A DNA stretch of 64,000 bases from Algirhabdus cladophorae. GTDB taxonomy: Bacteria > Pseudomonadota > Alphaproteobacteria > Rhodobacterales > Rhodobacteraceae. The number at the start of each line of letters is the position of its first letter. Position 1 is the first letter of the stretch. The stretch is taken from NCBI RefSeq assembly GCF_044772865.1, contig NZ_CP173029.1, forward strand, positions 558,001-622,000. The letters are read 5' to 3'. The notes beneath the pieces were generated by a model. That model was given only the letters and a program-made list of their open reading frames with translations, was not told the DNA's origin and did no database searches. Position numbers and translations under genes: made by a program. Shown piece by piece: positions 26,102 through 35,167 of this stretch.

Positions 26102-26697
26102 CGGTTTGTCACCAAGGGTTCGCGGGCGCCTGCGCGTAGAACCTTGGGATTGTAGGGATCACGGGCAAAGACCTCGTGGACGCGCGCGCGGAAGTGCTCC
26201 AACGGCAGGGTGTCGTAGTCTGGATCAAAACTGCTTTGGTCCCAGCGTTCGCAAAAATCAGCACAATCCTGAAAGTATTTGTGGCCGGCGTAGGCTTGCC
26301 GTTTTTCTGGATCCGCGCCCACGTGTTCACCGTAGTAAACCATCTGAAAATCACCGTGTTTTTCTACAACCCATGTGCATTGTTCGCGCACGAAAGGTTT
26401 TAAAATGGCCGCGGCATATTCGTCGTGATTGTAAGGCGCAAAGATATCCCCGATGTCATGGAGCAATGCGGACACCACCCAGTCCGTGTCAGCCCCGTCC
26501 CGTTCGGCCCGCGTGGCTGATTGCAGTGAATGGCCAAGGCGGGTGACTTGGTAGCCTGACAGGCTTTCGTCCAGGGACACCAAGGCAGTCAGCAAGCGAT
26601 CTGCAGTGCCTTTGGTGTATTCGACCTCGTGTTCGGTCAGGTAATCGTAGTCTTCTTTGTCGCCATCTTTCATGGCGGTGAATTTGACGTGGTCCAT
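26098..26697 (-). CDS. HD-domain oxygenase, TmpB/PhnZ-like (phosphonate C-P cleavage)
   Basis: A 199-residue HD-fold protein with ligands in the usual order: His56 in RLGHSLQ, His80-Asp81 in LLHDIG, His114 in VEKHG, and a late Asp around 158-160. It is 5 bp downstream of a Fe(II)/2-oxoglutarate oxygenase in the same operon. PhnY/PhnZ and TmpA/TmpB pairs have exactly this composition: the first enzyme hydroxylates an aminoethylphosphonate and the mixed-valent di-iron HD enzyme cleaves the C-P bond, releasing phosphate. I think the sequence is closer to TmpB (trimethylaminoethylphosphonate to glycine betaine), but this is from memory and cannot be proven here. Confidence 0.78.
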   Translation of the reverse strand: MDHVKFTAMKDGDKEDYDYLTEHEVEYTKGTADRLLTALVSLDESLSGYQVTRLGHSLQSATRAERDGADTDWVVSALLHDIGDIFAPYNHDEYAAAILKPFVREQCTWVVEKHGDFQMVYYGEHVGADPEKRQAYAGHKYFQDCADFCERWDQSSFDPDYDTLPLEHFRARVHEVFARDPYNPKVLRAGAREPLVTNR

Positions 26698-26702
26698 ATG
26701 CC

Positions 26703-27560
26703 TTAGGCCTTTTCGTAGAATGCGCCATCTTTTTTGGCGCCCTTCATCATGACGGCGGTGTGCATGACGCGGATGGTTTCGTACAGTGCAAGACTGTCGG
26801 CGCTGAACGGTTCGGACGGGCGGTCATACAGGTTGAAGTAGCCGAACTTGTCCTCGCCACGGGCCAGAACGCCGTAATCGCGTTCACCGCCAGTTTTCTT
26901 GAGGGCAGGTGTGGCATACCGGATTACGCAACCTATGCGGCGGTCGTCGGATGTATTGGGGCCAGACCCGTGAATGGTCAGCCCGTGATGCAGCGATATT
27001 TCCCCCGGTTGCAGGACGACGGCGACTTTGTCTTCGTCGGCAATGTCTACGGCAATTTCCTGACCGCGCGACAGAAGGTTGTCTTTGTCGAACGTATCTT
27101 CATGCGGCAGGATCGGATTTTTGTGGCTGGCTTGGACGAAATCCATGCAGCCGCTTTCGGGAGTAGCAGGAGAGAGCGCCAGCCAAGCGGTTGTCAGACC
27201 GTCAATTTCCCCCATGCCCCAATAGGTCAGATCCTGATGCATTGTGACGACTTGCTTGGTGTGGGCTTCTTTGGTCAGGAATTCGACGGAATAGAGCAGG
27301 ATGTCCGGGCCCAGCACACCTTCAACCGCGTCCAGTATGCGTTCGTTGACCCCAATGTCGTAACTGGAGGGCAAGACCACCTGACTGTTGACCCGCTTGT
27401 AGGTGTTCAACGGCAGGGGCAGGCCGTTATCCAGCCACTCGGCTTCGATCTGCTCCAACTCGGCGCGCAAGGTTTGAGCATCCTCAGCACTCATCACGCG
27501 GATCGGGAACAGATAGCCATCTTCCCAATATTGATCGATCTGTTTTTGGGTCAGTTTCAA
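26703..27560 (-). CDS. Phytanoyl-CoA dioxygenase-family hydroxylase, TmpA/PhnY-like
   Basis: The start is the TTG at 27558-27560, five bases after AGGAGG; this gives 285 residues, whereas the longer frame begins in unrelated sequence. It is a Fe(II)/2-oxoglutarate oxygenase: HxD at His108/Asp110 (TMHQDLTYWG), distal His near 197 in HGLTIHGSGPN, and a downstream Arg (DDRRIG) for 2-oxoglutarate. With the HD gene it forms a two-gene operon for oxidative use of an aminoethylphosphonate as phosphorus source. No phn transporter or C-P lyase gene lies in the window. Confidence 0.82.
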   Translation of the reverse strand: MKLTQKQIDQYWEDGYLFPIRVMSAEDAQTLRAELEQIEAEWLDNGLPLPLNTYKRVNSQVVLPSSYDIGVNERILDAVEGVLGPDILLYSVEFLTKEAHTKQVVTMHQDLTYWGMGEIDGLTTAWLALSPATPESGCMDFVQASHKNPILPHEDTFDKDNLLSRGQEIAVDIADEDKVAVVLQPGEISLHHGLTIHGSGPNTSDDRRIGCVIRYATPALKKTGGERDYGVLARGEDKFGYFNLYDRPSEPFSADSLALYETIRVMHTAVMMKGAKKDGAFYEKA

Positions 27561-27713
27561 GAGGGCCTCCTGTGCTTTGTGGACAGAGTTGAACCGGATG
27601 CGCCGCTGGTCTTGTCTGTTTTCGACATGGGGTCGTTTTTTGAACAAAATGGTGACTGGACAGCCCCCCTTTGACCGCTAATCTCCCCATCAAGGCCGCA
27701 AAGGAGCTCTCCC

Positions 27714-30011
27714 ATGGAAAAATTCGGTAAATCCCAGCCTGTCACCCGCCGAGAAGACGCTCGTTTTCTAACGGGCATGGGGCAGTATGTGGATGATATT
27801 GCGCCTCTGGGGGCGCTGCACGCGGTCTTTTTGCGCTCAACCGTGGCCCACGCGCGCATTACCGAATTGGATACAAGCGACGCACGGGAAATGGACGGGG
27901 TGCATTTGGTTGTGACCTTGGCGGATCTGCGCGAGGCGGGTGTTGATGTGGCCATGGATGCCAGTCTGGTGACCAATCGCGATGGCACCAAAGGGGCGGC
28001 CCCTGCGCGGTGCATTTTGGCAGATGAGACGGTCCGATATGTGGGCGAAGGCGTGGCGATGATTGTGGCCGAAACCCTCCAACAGGCCCGAGATGCGGCT
28101 GAGGCCATCGCGTTTGATTTCGAAACTTTGGATGCGAAAGTCGATCCCGTTTTAGGGGGTATTCAGATCCATAGTGAATCCCCGGACAACCAAGCCTTTG
28201 ACTGGGGCATGGGCGATCAGGCCGCAACGCAAGCGGCCTTTGAAGACGCGGCGCACACCGTCAGCCTGTCGATTGACGACAACCGGATTATCGCAAATTC
28301 GATGGAGCCGCGCGGCTGTTATGCCGAGTTGGACGGCGACCGGTTGCACATGTGTTTCAATGGGCAGGGCGTTTGGGGCACAAAGTCGCGTTTGGCGCGC
28401 AAGTTTGGCATGGATGAGGCGGACATCCGTGTGACCAACCCTGATGTAGGCGGCGGTTTTGGGATGAAGGCGATGGATTATCCCGAGACCTTTGCTGTGG
28501 CCCATGCGGCCCTGACCCTGCGCCGCCCAGTGCGGTGGATGTCCGAGCGGACAGAAGCCATGCTGAGTGATAACGCGGGCCGTGATTTGGTGACTGTGGC
28601 CGAATTGGCCTTTGACGCGGATCACAAAATCACCGCCTATCGTATCAGATCCCTGTGCAACATGGGGGCCTATAATTCGCAATATGCGCAGCCCATTCAA
28701 ACCGAACTTTTTAGCAAGGTTTTGATGGGCTGTTATGATGTGCAGACCACGTGGATGAACCAGATCGGGGTCTATACCAACACAACGCCGGTGGATGCCT
28801 ATCGCGGGGCGGGGCGGCCTGAGGCGATTTATGTGTTGGAACGGGTGATCGAACATGCGGCCAAGGTTTTGGGCGTGGACAGTTGGGAGTTGCGGCGCAA
28901 AAACTTTATCAAGCCCGCGCAATTTCCTTATCTAACAGCCACCAAGGAAACTTATGATGTAGGGGACTTTCACAAAGTTCTGACGCGGGCCGAGGCCGAA
29001 TGCGATCGTGCTGGATTTGCGGCCCGCAAGGCCGAGGCAGCAGGGCGGGGCAAGCTGCTGGGACTGGGCCTGTGTTATTATATCGAAAGCATTTTGGGGA
29101 ACCCGTCGGAAACTGCCAAAGTGGTGTTCTGCGACAATGGAACCGCCGAGATTTACGTAGGCACCCAGTCCAACGGGCAGGGCCACGAGACGGTTTATGC
29201 CCAGTTCCTATCCGATCAGACCGGGATACCTGCGGAACTCATCACAGTTATTCAAGGCGACAGTGATCTGATCGCTACCGGTGGCGGGACCGGCGGCTCG
29301 CGGTCTGTGACCACGCAAAACAACGCGACTTTGGCCACTGTTGGGGCCATCATCGAAGGTTTCACCGGGTTCTTGGCCGAGGATCAAGGCGTGCCTGCTA
29401 AAGAGATTGATTTTGACGATGAGCGTTTTCGGATCCAAGGTTCTAACGTCTCTCCAACGATGTTGGAGGTTGCCAAAATGGCCCGCGATGCGGGACGTGA
29501 TGATTTGTTGACCGTTGCGCAAAAAGCCACCCTTGACGGCCGCAGTTTCCCGAACGGGGCCCATATGGCCGAAGTTGAAATTGACCCCCAAACTGGCGTG
29601 GTGCAAGTGGTCAAATACACGGTCGTTGATGATTTTGGTAATCTTATCAATCCGATGTTGGCCGAGGGTCAAGTGCATGGTGGGGTCGCCCAAGGTATTG
29701 GCCAAGCTATCACCGAGCGTGTGGTTTACGATGAAGACGGTCAATTGCTGACCGCGACCTTCATGGATTACGGCATGCCGCGCGCCGATGATATGCCGAT
29801 GGTTGCGTTTTATTCGGAACCGGTGCCTTCGACCGCTAATGTCATGGGCATGAAGGGCTGTGGCGAGGCCGGAACGGTAGGTGCTTTGGCGGCTGTGGCC
29901 AACGCGGTGCAAGACGCGGTGTGGGATCACGGCATCCAGCAAGTTGATATGCCTTTCACGCCGCAGCGTGTTTGGGCGTGGTTGCGTGAGGCCCCGCTTG
30001 CCGCAGAATAA
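27714..30011 (+). CDS. Molybdenum hydroxylase large subunit (xanthine/CO dehydrogenase family, form II)
   Basis: A 765-residue molybdopterin-binding subunit. The active-site loop reads AYRGAGR (about 361-367), the form II signature, not the AYxCSFR of true CO dehydrogenase. The catalytic Glu lies in GCGEAGTVG near 713-721. The N-terminus GKSQPVTRREDARFLTGMGQYVDD is complete. Enzymes of this family normally need FAD- and [2Fe-2S]-binding partner subunits; neither is next to this gene, so it must pair with distant ones or be inactive. Substrate is unknown. A GGAGCTC motif precedes the start. Confidence 0.88.
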   Translation: MEKFGKSQPVTRREDARFLTGMGQYVDDIAPLGALHAVFLRSTVAHARITELDTSDAREMDGVHLVVTLADLREAGVDVAMDASLVTNRDGTKGAAPARCILADETVRYVGEGVAMIVAETLQQARDAAEAIAFDFETLDAKVDPVLGGIQIHSESPDNQAFDWGMGDQAATQAAFEDAAHTVSLSIDDNRIIANSMEPRGCYAELDGDRLHMCFNGQGVWGTKSRLARKFGMDEADIRVTNPDVGGGFGMKAMDYPETFAVAHAALTLRRPVRWMSERTEAMLSDNAGRDLVTVAELAFDADHKITAYRIRSLCNMGAYNSQYAQPIQTELFSKVLMGCYDVQTTWMNQIGVYTNTTPVDAYRGAGRPEAIYVLERVIEHAAKVLGVDSWELRRKNFIKPAQFPYLTATKETYDVGDFHKVLTRAEAECDRAGFAARKAEAAGRGKLLGLGLCYYIESILGNPSETAKVVFCDNGTAEIYVGTQSNGQGHETVYAQFLSDQTGIPAELITVIQGDSDLIATGGGTGGSRSVTTQNNATLATVGAIIEGFTGFLAEDQGVPAKEIDFDDERFRIQGSNVSPTMLEVAKMARDAGRDDLLTVAQKATLDGRSFPNGAHMAEVEIDPQTGVVQVVKYTVVDDFGNLINPMLAEGQVHGGVAQGIGQAITERVVYDEDGQLLTATFMDYGMPRADDMPMVAFYSEPVPSTANVMGMKGCGEAGTVGALAAVANAVQDAVWDHGIQQVDMPFTPQRVWAWLREAPLAAE

Positions 30012-31026
30012 GATTTGGCTGAGCCGCCTATTTAGGCGCCTTTTCGGCCGCGATGTACAGCGCAGCGATCCGCAAACCTCTAGCCCGGCACCGCTGGTCC
30101 ATGTGGTTATTTTGGACGGCACCCTGTCCTCGCTCGAGACGGGATCCGAGACGAATGCGGGGCTGATTTTCAAGCTGCTCGAGGATGTGCCGCAGTCATC
30201 AGTCTACTATGAAGAAGGGCTGCAATGGACCAGTTTTCGGTCTGGTTGGGGTGTCATGGTTGGGACGGGAATCAACCGCCAAATCCAGCGGGCCTATCTC
30301 TGGCTGGCTCAGCGGTATCGCCCCGGCGACAAGATCATTCTGGTGGGCTATTCGCGTGGGGCCTATGCGGTGCGGTCACTTGCAGGGGCGATTGACCGTG
30401 TGGGGCTGTTGCGCGCGGATCATGCCAATGAGGACCTGATGGCGCAGGTTTATGGCTTTTACCGCGAGGCCCCCGACAGCGCCGAGGCCGAAACTTTTGC
30501 ACAGACCTACTGCCACGCCGAAACCCCGATTGAGGCTGTGGCGGTCTTTGACACGGTCAAGGCGCTGGGCCTGATGTTGCCAGTTTTTGGAAAGTGGTCG
30601 CAACGGCGTCATGCGTTTCACAATCACACGCTGGGCGACAGCATCCAACACGGCTTTCATGCGCTGGCCCTGCACGAGACGCGACGGGCCTACGCGCCGG
30701 TCCTGTGGAAATGTCCAACCACATGGAACGGCCGGATGGAGCAAGTGTGGTTTCGCGGAAATCATGGCACCGTGGGCGGGCACCTCAAGGGGTTTGATGC
30801 CGCGCGCCCTTTGTCAAACATCCCCTTGGTTTGGATGCTGCGCCACCTTGCCAAGTGCGGACTGAGCTTGCCCGCGGATTGGCAAGATCGCTATCCGACG
30901 GATCCTTTGGCCCCAGCGACAGGGTATCTGGCCCTGTGGAAGGTTCTATTTTTTGCCCATCGTAAACGCAAAGTAGGTCAGTGCCGGTCTGAATCGATCC
31001 ATCCGACAGTGGGGCCGACCGGTTGA
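29998..31026 (+). CDS. DUF2235 alpha/beta-hydrolase protein
   Basis: The best start is the TTG at 29998, six bases after GAGG at 29988-29991, inside the end of the preceding gene (14-bp overlap); 342 residues. The DUF2235 hallmarks are HVVILDGT near the N-terminus (a glycine-rich oxyanion/metal strand) and the nucleophile motif LVGYSRGAYAVRSLAG. This domain is used by Tle1-type phospholipase effectors of type VI secretion and also by standalone proteins. No T6SS gene is present here. Overlap with the molybdenum hydroxylase suggests translational coupling. Confidence 0.82.
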   Translation: MPQNKIWLSRLFRRLFGRDVQRSDPQTSSPAPLVHVVILDGTLSSLETGSETNAGLIFKLLEDVPQSSVYYEEGLQWTSFRSGWGVMVGTGINRQIQRAYLWLAQRYRPGDKIILVGYSRGAYAVRSLAGAIDRVGLLRADHANEDLMAQVYGFYREAPDSAEAETFAQTYCHAETPIEAVAVFDTVKALGLMLPVFGKWSQRRHAFHNHTLGDSIQHGFHALALHETRRAYAPVLWKCPTTWNGRMEQVWFRGNHGTVGGHLKGFDAARPLSNIPLVWMLRHLAKCGLSLPADWQDRYPTDPLAPATGYLALWKVLFFAHRKRKVGQCRSESIHPTVGPTG

Positions 31027-31077
31027 CATTGGCGCAATTACTCTTCCTTTTTTAGTCTATTGGGTAATGGGGGCATT

Positions 31078-32769
31078 ATGCTGGATTTTATTTTAGACGA
31101 CGATGACAACACGCAGCGTGGGACATTAAATGCTGACCGCATGGTCGGTAACGGCGGTCGGGACGATCTGCGCGGTAGCAATGGCGATGACAACATTTGG
31201 GCCGGGGATGCTGCTGGCAACGCCGATTGGGATCGCGATGTTCTATATGGCGGCACGGGCAACGATTTGTTTTTCGGTGTTGATGGAAAAGACAAGGTTG
31301 TTGGCGGTGAGGGGTATGATGTTGTCGTCTATGATCTGCGTTTAAGTACCGCGAGTTTCTCAAAGCAATCTGCGGGTCTTACGGATTTACTGGTTCCGCG
31401 CATCCATAGCATCGAAGCGCTGGCCGGTCAGTTCACGCGATTTGATGATTTTGTCGGTGCCGGCCACGCCATATATGGGGCTGACGGTGGCGACGGTGTT
31501 GATACCTATAATGCAATTTATTGGTACGACTATGTGGTCGCTGCGTCCTTCTTTATTCGGGTGGCCAGTGTCACCACGATTTTTGAAGCAGGCACGATGT
31601 CTGTGTTGTTGACCCATGAGAACGACACCAAACGCCGCTTTGAGGTGACTAATTTTGAAAAGTTCCAGTTCACCGGAACCGGTGGAGATGATGTCCTTGA
31701 GGGGGGACACCGGGCCGATGTTTTGAATGGTCTCAAGGGCGAGGATTTTTTGCGCGGTGGTGGCGGTGAAGATCATCTTTTTGGCGGGCGCCACAATGAT
31801 TATCTGGACGGGGGACAAGGCCGCGACGTGGTGTATGGCGGCAGAGGCGATGATACGATCATTGTGCGCGACGGCTTGGACAAAGTGGACGGTGGCAAAG
31901 GCTTTGACGAGGTGCGCCTCGATTTTCGGGACTGGCAAACCGGTGCTACGTTTAATTCTATAGAACGGAACCGGGACTTTTCCGAGATTGAGAAGATCTC
32001 GGGAACTTTTACAGATTTCAATGATATCGTCACCGTGGGCGCGATGTCAGGTGACCTGTACGGGCAGGCGGGTTTTGACATATTACAGTTGGATTTTAGG
32101 GGTATGGACGCCCATGTTGACAGCGATGTGACGGTTACCCGCGCCACGACAGCCACATATCACGACATCACCCGCGAAGAAGAGCCGGGCGTCGTTTATG
32201 TGACTGCGACGCTCAGTGACGGCAGCGTGCAACGGTTCGCAGCCAGTGGCTTTGAGCGGCTTATTGTCGAAGGTACGGACAATTCTGATTTTTTGACCCA
32301 TGGTGATATTGATGTGACATTCTACGGACGTGGCGGGCGCGATATTTTGCAAGGCAGCCGCTTTTCTGACGAATTGTTTGGGGGCAAAGGCCGTGATGAT
32401 TTGTTTGGTGGCGCTGGAAACGATGTGATGTCGGGCGGTATAGGCGAAGATCATTTCTATTTTGAGGCCAGCACTGAAGGGATCAGTCACGACCGTATTT
32501 TAGACTTCGACCCGACCAAGGATACACTGGTTTTTAGCGGCATTTTTTCGGGTGGTACCTATCAGTTTCAGTTTGATGCGTTGGCGCAGGCCAGTACGGT
32601 TCAAGGTAATTCCCTGAGGATATCCCTCGAACCAGGCGGCAGTTCCATAGGCACGGGATCGGGTGATTTTGGACAGAACGCGGCCCCTGACGCGACGCTT
32701 TTGCTGCGCGGCATTGATGATGTGGGGGATCTGTTTGGCGCAGTGGAATTCACCGCGGACCGCGAGTGA
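31078..32769 (+). CDS. RTX-type calcium-binding repeat protein
   Basis: The ATG at 31078 has GGGGG just upstream and gives 563 residues. Three blocks of RTX nonapeptides (GGxGxDxxx) are visible: near the N-terminus (about 20-90), in the middle (about 205-285, e.g. LFGGRHNDYLDGGQGRDVVYGG), and near the C-terminus (about 420-465). The end has the serralysin-type segment ILDFDPTKDTLVFSG, typical of type I secretion substrates. No catalytic domain is seen between the blocks, so an adhesin, S-layer-like or matrix role is likelier than an enzyme. The ABC and membrane-fusion components are not adjacent. Confidence 0.88.
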   Translation: MLDFILDDDDNTQRGTLNADRMVGNGGRDDLRGSNGDDNIWAGDAAGNADWDRDVLYGGTGNDLFFGVDGKDKVVGGEGYDVVVYDLRLSTASFSKQSAGLTDLLVPRIHSIEALAGQFTRFDDFVGAGHAIYGADGGDGVDTYNAIYWYDYVVAASFFIRVASVTTIFEAGTMSVLLTHENDTKRRFEVTNFEKFQFTGTGGDDVLEGGHRADVLNGLKGEDFLRGGGGEDHLFGGRHNDYLDGGQGRDVVYGGRGDDTIIVRDGLDKVDGGKGFDEVRLDFRDWQTGATFNSIERNRDFSEIEKISGTFTDFNDIVTVGAMSGDLYGQAGFDILQLDFRGMDAHVDSDVTVTRATTATYHDITREEEPGVVYVTATLSDGSVQRFAASGFERLIVEGTDNSDFLTHGDIDVTFYGRGGRDILQGSRFSDELFGGKGRDDLFGGAGNDVMSGGIGEDHFYFEASTEGISHDRILDFDPTKDTLVFSGIFSGGTYQFQFDALAQASTVQGNSLRISLEPGGSSIGTGSGDFGQNAAPDATLLLRGIDDVGDLFGAVEFTADRE

Positions 32770-32773
32770 TCCG

Positions 32774-33250
32774 CTAGCCTTTGAGGATGATACAGGTCGT
32801 GGATCCTGTGGCGTAAAGTTTGCCGTCCGCAGCACCTCGGATCTCGCCAACGGCCACGCCCGTGGACCGGCCGGAATGTTGTACTGTGCCGGTGGCCAGG
32901 ACTTCAGTGTCCAGCGGGATCGGGCGGGTGATGTTGATCTTGTATTCGAGGGTTGTGTAGTAGCTGCCCTTGGGCACGCGGGTCATCACTGCGCAGGCCA
33001 TACAGCTGTCCAGCAGGGTGCCGTACCAGCCGCCATGCACTGTTCCCAAGGGGTTTGTGTGCTGAAATTTCGGCGCACCGCGAAAGACGATTTTGCCGTC
33101 CTCGACCACGTCAATCGTGTAGTTCAGCACGTCAGAGATCGGGGGGCGGGCTATTTTGCCTGCACGCATGGCCTGCATAAATTCCAATCCGGACATGGAC
33201 AGGGTTTGCGCCATTGTTGGCAAATCTTGCGGGGTTTTGGCGGTAAACAT
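32774..33250 (-). CDS. PaaI-family hotdog thioesterase
   Basis: A 158-residue hotdog-fold protein with the PaaI signature NPLGTVHGGWYGTLLDSCMACAV (two parts: the VHGG turn and the LDS helix). It likely hydrolyses an acyl-CoA or aryl-CoA thioester; substrate unknown. It begins 9 bp after the ADP-ribosylglycohydrolase-like gene and is probably co-transcribed with it. Confidence 0.87.
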   Translation of the reverse strand: MFTAKTPQDLPTMAQTLSMSGLEFMQAMRAGKIARPPISDVLNYTIDVVEDGKIVFRGAPKFQHTNPLGTVHGGWYGTLLDSCMACAVMTRVPKGSYYTTLEYKINITRPIPLDTEVLATGTVQHSGRSTGVAVGEIRGAADGKLYATGSTTCIILKG

Positions 33251-33259
33251 GGCTGTGCC

Positions 33260-34159
33260 TTATGTGATGGATCGCACTGTGGCCCAAACCTGAGCGGCAT
33301 TTTCCATGGTCAGGATCCAGTGCAGGGGGATGCCCTCTGGGGTTGCGATACCATGCACGGCCCCCATGACACTGCCAAGGATCAAAGCGCGCCCGGCACT
33401 GTCGCCGCCTGCGCGGATATTGGTCTCGACTGCTTGGGCATAACTCGTGGAGTGGGTCATAATATGAAAGGCAAGCGGCATACCTTGGGGCAGGTGGCAG
33501 GCCCGTTGCGTAGTCTCGCCGTAGATCACTGAATCGGCCTCACTAGACCTAAGCGCCTGTTCTAAAAGCGGGTTTCCGGCGGCGGACTGTGCCAAGGTCT
33601 GGGGCAGCGGCGTACCAGCAAGCACATCGGTTAAAAGCCGGGTAAAGCGTTGGCCGTAATCCTGGGCTGCTTGGTTGACGTTTGTCACCCGCATGGCCTC
33701 GACCAGATTGCTTTGTTTGGCCGCGATCAGCGCGGGAAAAGTGGCGATGGCCGGGTGTTGATCATCGTCAATGCCGGAGGGATCATTTTGCGATGCGGCA
33801 ATATTGTTCAAGACCCCCCGCGTGGGCCGATCAATATAACCGGTGTATTTTCCGCCTGCACCAAAATGCGCGGCAAAAGCCTGTTGGTACAGGGCCACAT
33901 CGAACTGCCCCTGATCCGCAATCACACAGGCGGCCAGATAAGTGACTTCGCCATATTGAGTGAATTGCCCGTCGCGGCGATTGGCATGGGCGTAGTACCC
34001 TTTAGCCCCGTCAAAATGCGCAGCGCGGTTGGGGCAAAAGGCAGCTTGCCCGGTTTCATCGATAACACTTGCAATACGCTGGGGATCATAGAGCCAATGC
34101 AAGCCCATTGAGGCCGCATCTGCGACCAAGGCACCCAATAGTGCTGCTGCGTGTGTCAT
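33260..34159 (-). CDS. ADP-ribosylglycohydrolase (DraG/ARH) family protein
   Basis: The ATG at 34157-34159 gives 299 residues; GGGGGG stands just upstream. The N-terminus ALLGALVADAASMGLHWLYDP and the C-terminal IRAGGDSAGRALILGSVMGA are the two metal-site regions of this family's J1-crystallin-like branch. Members remove ADP-ribose from proteins or small molecules, but many in this branch have no known substrate. It leads a two-gene unit with the PaaI thioesterase. Confidence 0.85.
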   Translation of the reverse strand: MTHAAALLGALVADAASMGLHWLYDPQRIASVIDETGQAAFCPNRAAHFDGAKGYYAHANRRDGQFTQYGEVTYLAACVIADQGQFDVALYQQAFAAHFGAGGKYTGYIDRPTRGVLNNIAASQNDPSGIDDDQHPAIATFPALIAAKQSNLVEAMRVTNVNQAAQDYGQRFTRLLTDVLAGTPLPQTLAQSAAGNPLLEQALRSSEADSVIYGETTQRACHLPQGMPLAFHIMTHSTSYAQAVETNIRAGGDSAGRALILGSVMGAVHGIATPEGIPLHWILTMENAAQVWATVRSIT

Positions 34160-34220
34160 GGGCCCCCCCCGTTGATACACGCAGAAAAACATGGGCCCAG
34201 CACAGGGTCAAGCGGTGCCC

Positions 34221-35078
34221 CTAAGCCACCTTTTGCAGTTTTTTCGTCTGAGTGAACCCAAGGGCGTGGCAAATGTCGCGGGTGATATCGGCGCTGTTGA
34301 GCGTGTAGAAATGCAAGTGGTCCACCCCTTCGGCCCGCAGGTCATCACAAAGCTCGCTGGCGATTGCTATGGCCAAAAGGCGTTGGGTTTGCGGTGTGTC
34401 GGCCTTGGCAAAAGCCTGATGCAAGACGGGGGGAATTGACGTGCCGCAGGTCTGGGCAAAACGTTGGATCCCTTGCCAGTTGTGGATCGGTAAAATGCCG
34501 GGAATGAGGGGTGCGGTGATCCCTGCGGCTGTACAACGGTCGCGAAATCGCAAAAACGTCTCGGCTTCAAAAAAGAACTGGGTGATTGCGCCGCTGGCGC
34601 CTGCATCTAGCTTGCGCTTGAGCCATGCGATGTCGGCGTGGCCTGAGGCGGCTTCGGGGTGGGTTTCGGGATAGCCGCCCACGTAAATTGTGAAATCTGC
34701 TACCGATTTCAGACCTTGGATCAGGTCAGGCGTATTGGCGAACCCGTCGGGGTGGGGCCGAAACGCGGTGCCGTTTGGGGGATCGCCGCGCAGGGCTACG
34801 AGGTTGCGCACCCCAGCGGCTGCATAGGTTTTCGCAATGGCCAGTGTTTCTTCTTGCGTGGCGTCAACGCAGGTCAAATGGGCGGCAACCCGGACGTCTT
34901 GGGCCGCTTGTAAAGCCTGCACCGTGTCATGTGTCAAAGCGCGGGTTGTGCCGCCCGCGCCGTAGGTGACCGACATAAATTCAGGGGCAAATGCGCCCAG
35001 AGTTTGCGCGGCCTCCCAGAGTTTGAACGAGGCGGGCAAGGATTTCGGTGGGAAAAATTCAAAGCTGAGTTTTGTCAT
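34221..35078 (-). CDS. metF: 5,10-methylenetetrahydrofolate reductase
   Basis: A 285-residue TIM-barrel flavoprotein starting MTKLSFEFFPPKS, with the family motif SVTYGAGGTTR and NLVALRGDPP. It reduces methylene-THF to methyl-THF for methionine synthesis. It is divergent from a MetR-type regulator, and an exact MetR box lies in the shared 89-bp promoter region, so regulation by homocysteine-responsive MetR is likely. Confidence 0.95.
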   Translation of the reverse strand: MTKLSFEFFPPKSLPASFKLWEAAQTLGAFAPEFMSVTYGAGGTTRALTHDTVQALQAAQDVRVAAHLTCVDATQEETLAIAKTYAAAGVRNLVALRGDPPNGTAFRPHPDGFANTPDLIQGLKSVADFTIYVGGYPETHPEAASGHADIAWLKRKLDAGASGAITQFFFEAETFLRFRDRCTAAGITAPLIPGILPIHNWQGIQRFAQTCGTSIPPVLHQAFAKADTPQTQRLLAIAIASELCDDLRAEGVDHLHFYTLNSADITRDICHALGFTQTKKLQKVA

Positions 35079-35126
35079 GTCAGGGTCCAATTTTGGGGTT
35101 GGGCCTTTGTCGTCAATTGTATAACA

Positions 35127-35139
35127 TGAAGCAAATTCA
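35127..35139. promoter_or_regulatory. MetR operator, TGAA-N5-TTCA
   Basis: TGAAGCAAATTCA is an exact match to the known MetR consensus TGAANNNNNTTCA and sits between the metF (35078) and metR (35168) starts. It is 48 bp from metF and 28 bp from metR, so it can serve both. Confidence 0.8.
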
Positions 35140-35167
35140 TATTTTTCAATTTGATTATGAGGTTCGC

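Noticed and set aside
27561..27647. 29-residue N-terminal extension of the phosphonate hydroxylase
   Set aside because: The TTG at 27558-27560 has AGGAGG at ideal spacing and gives the family start; the extension is basic and unlike the family.
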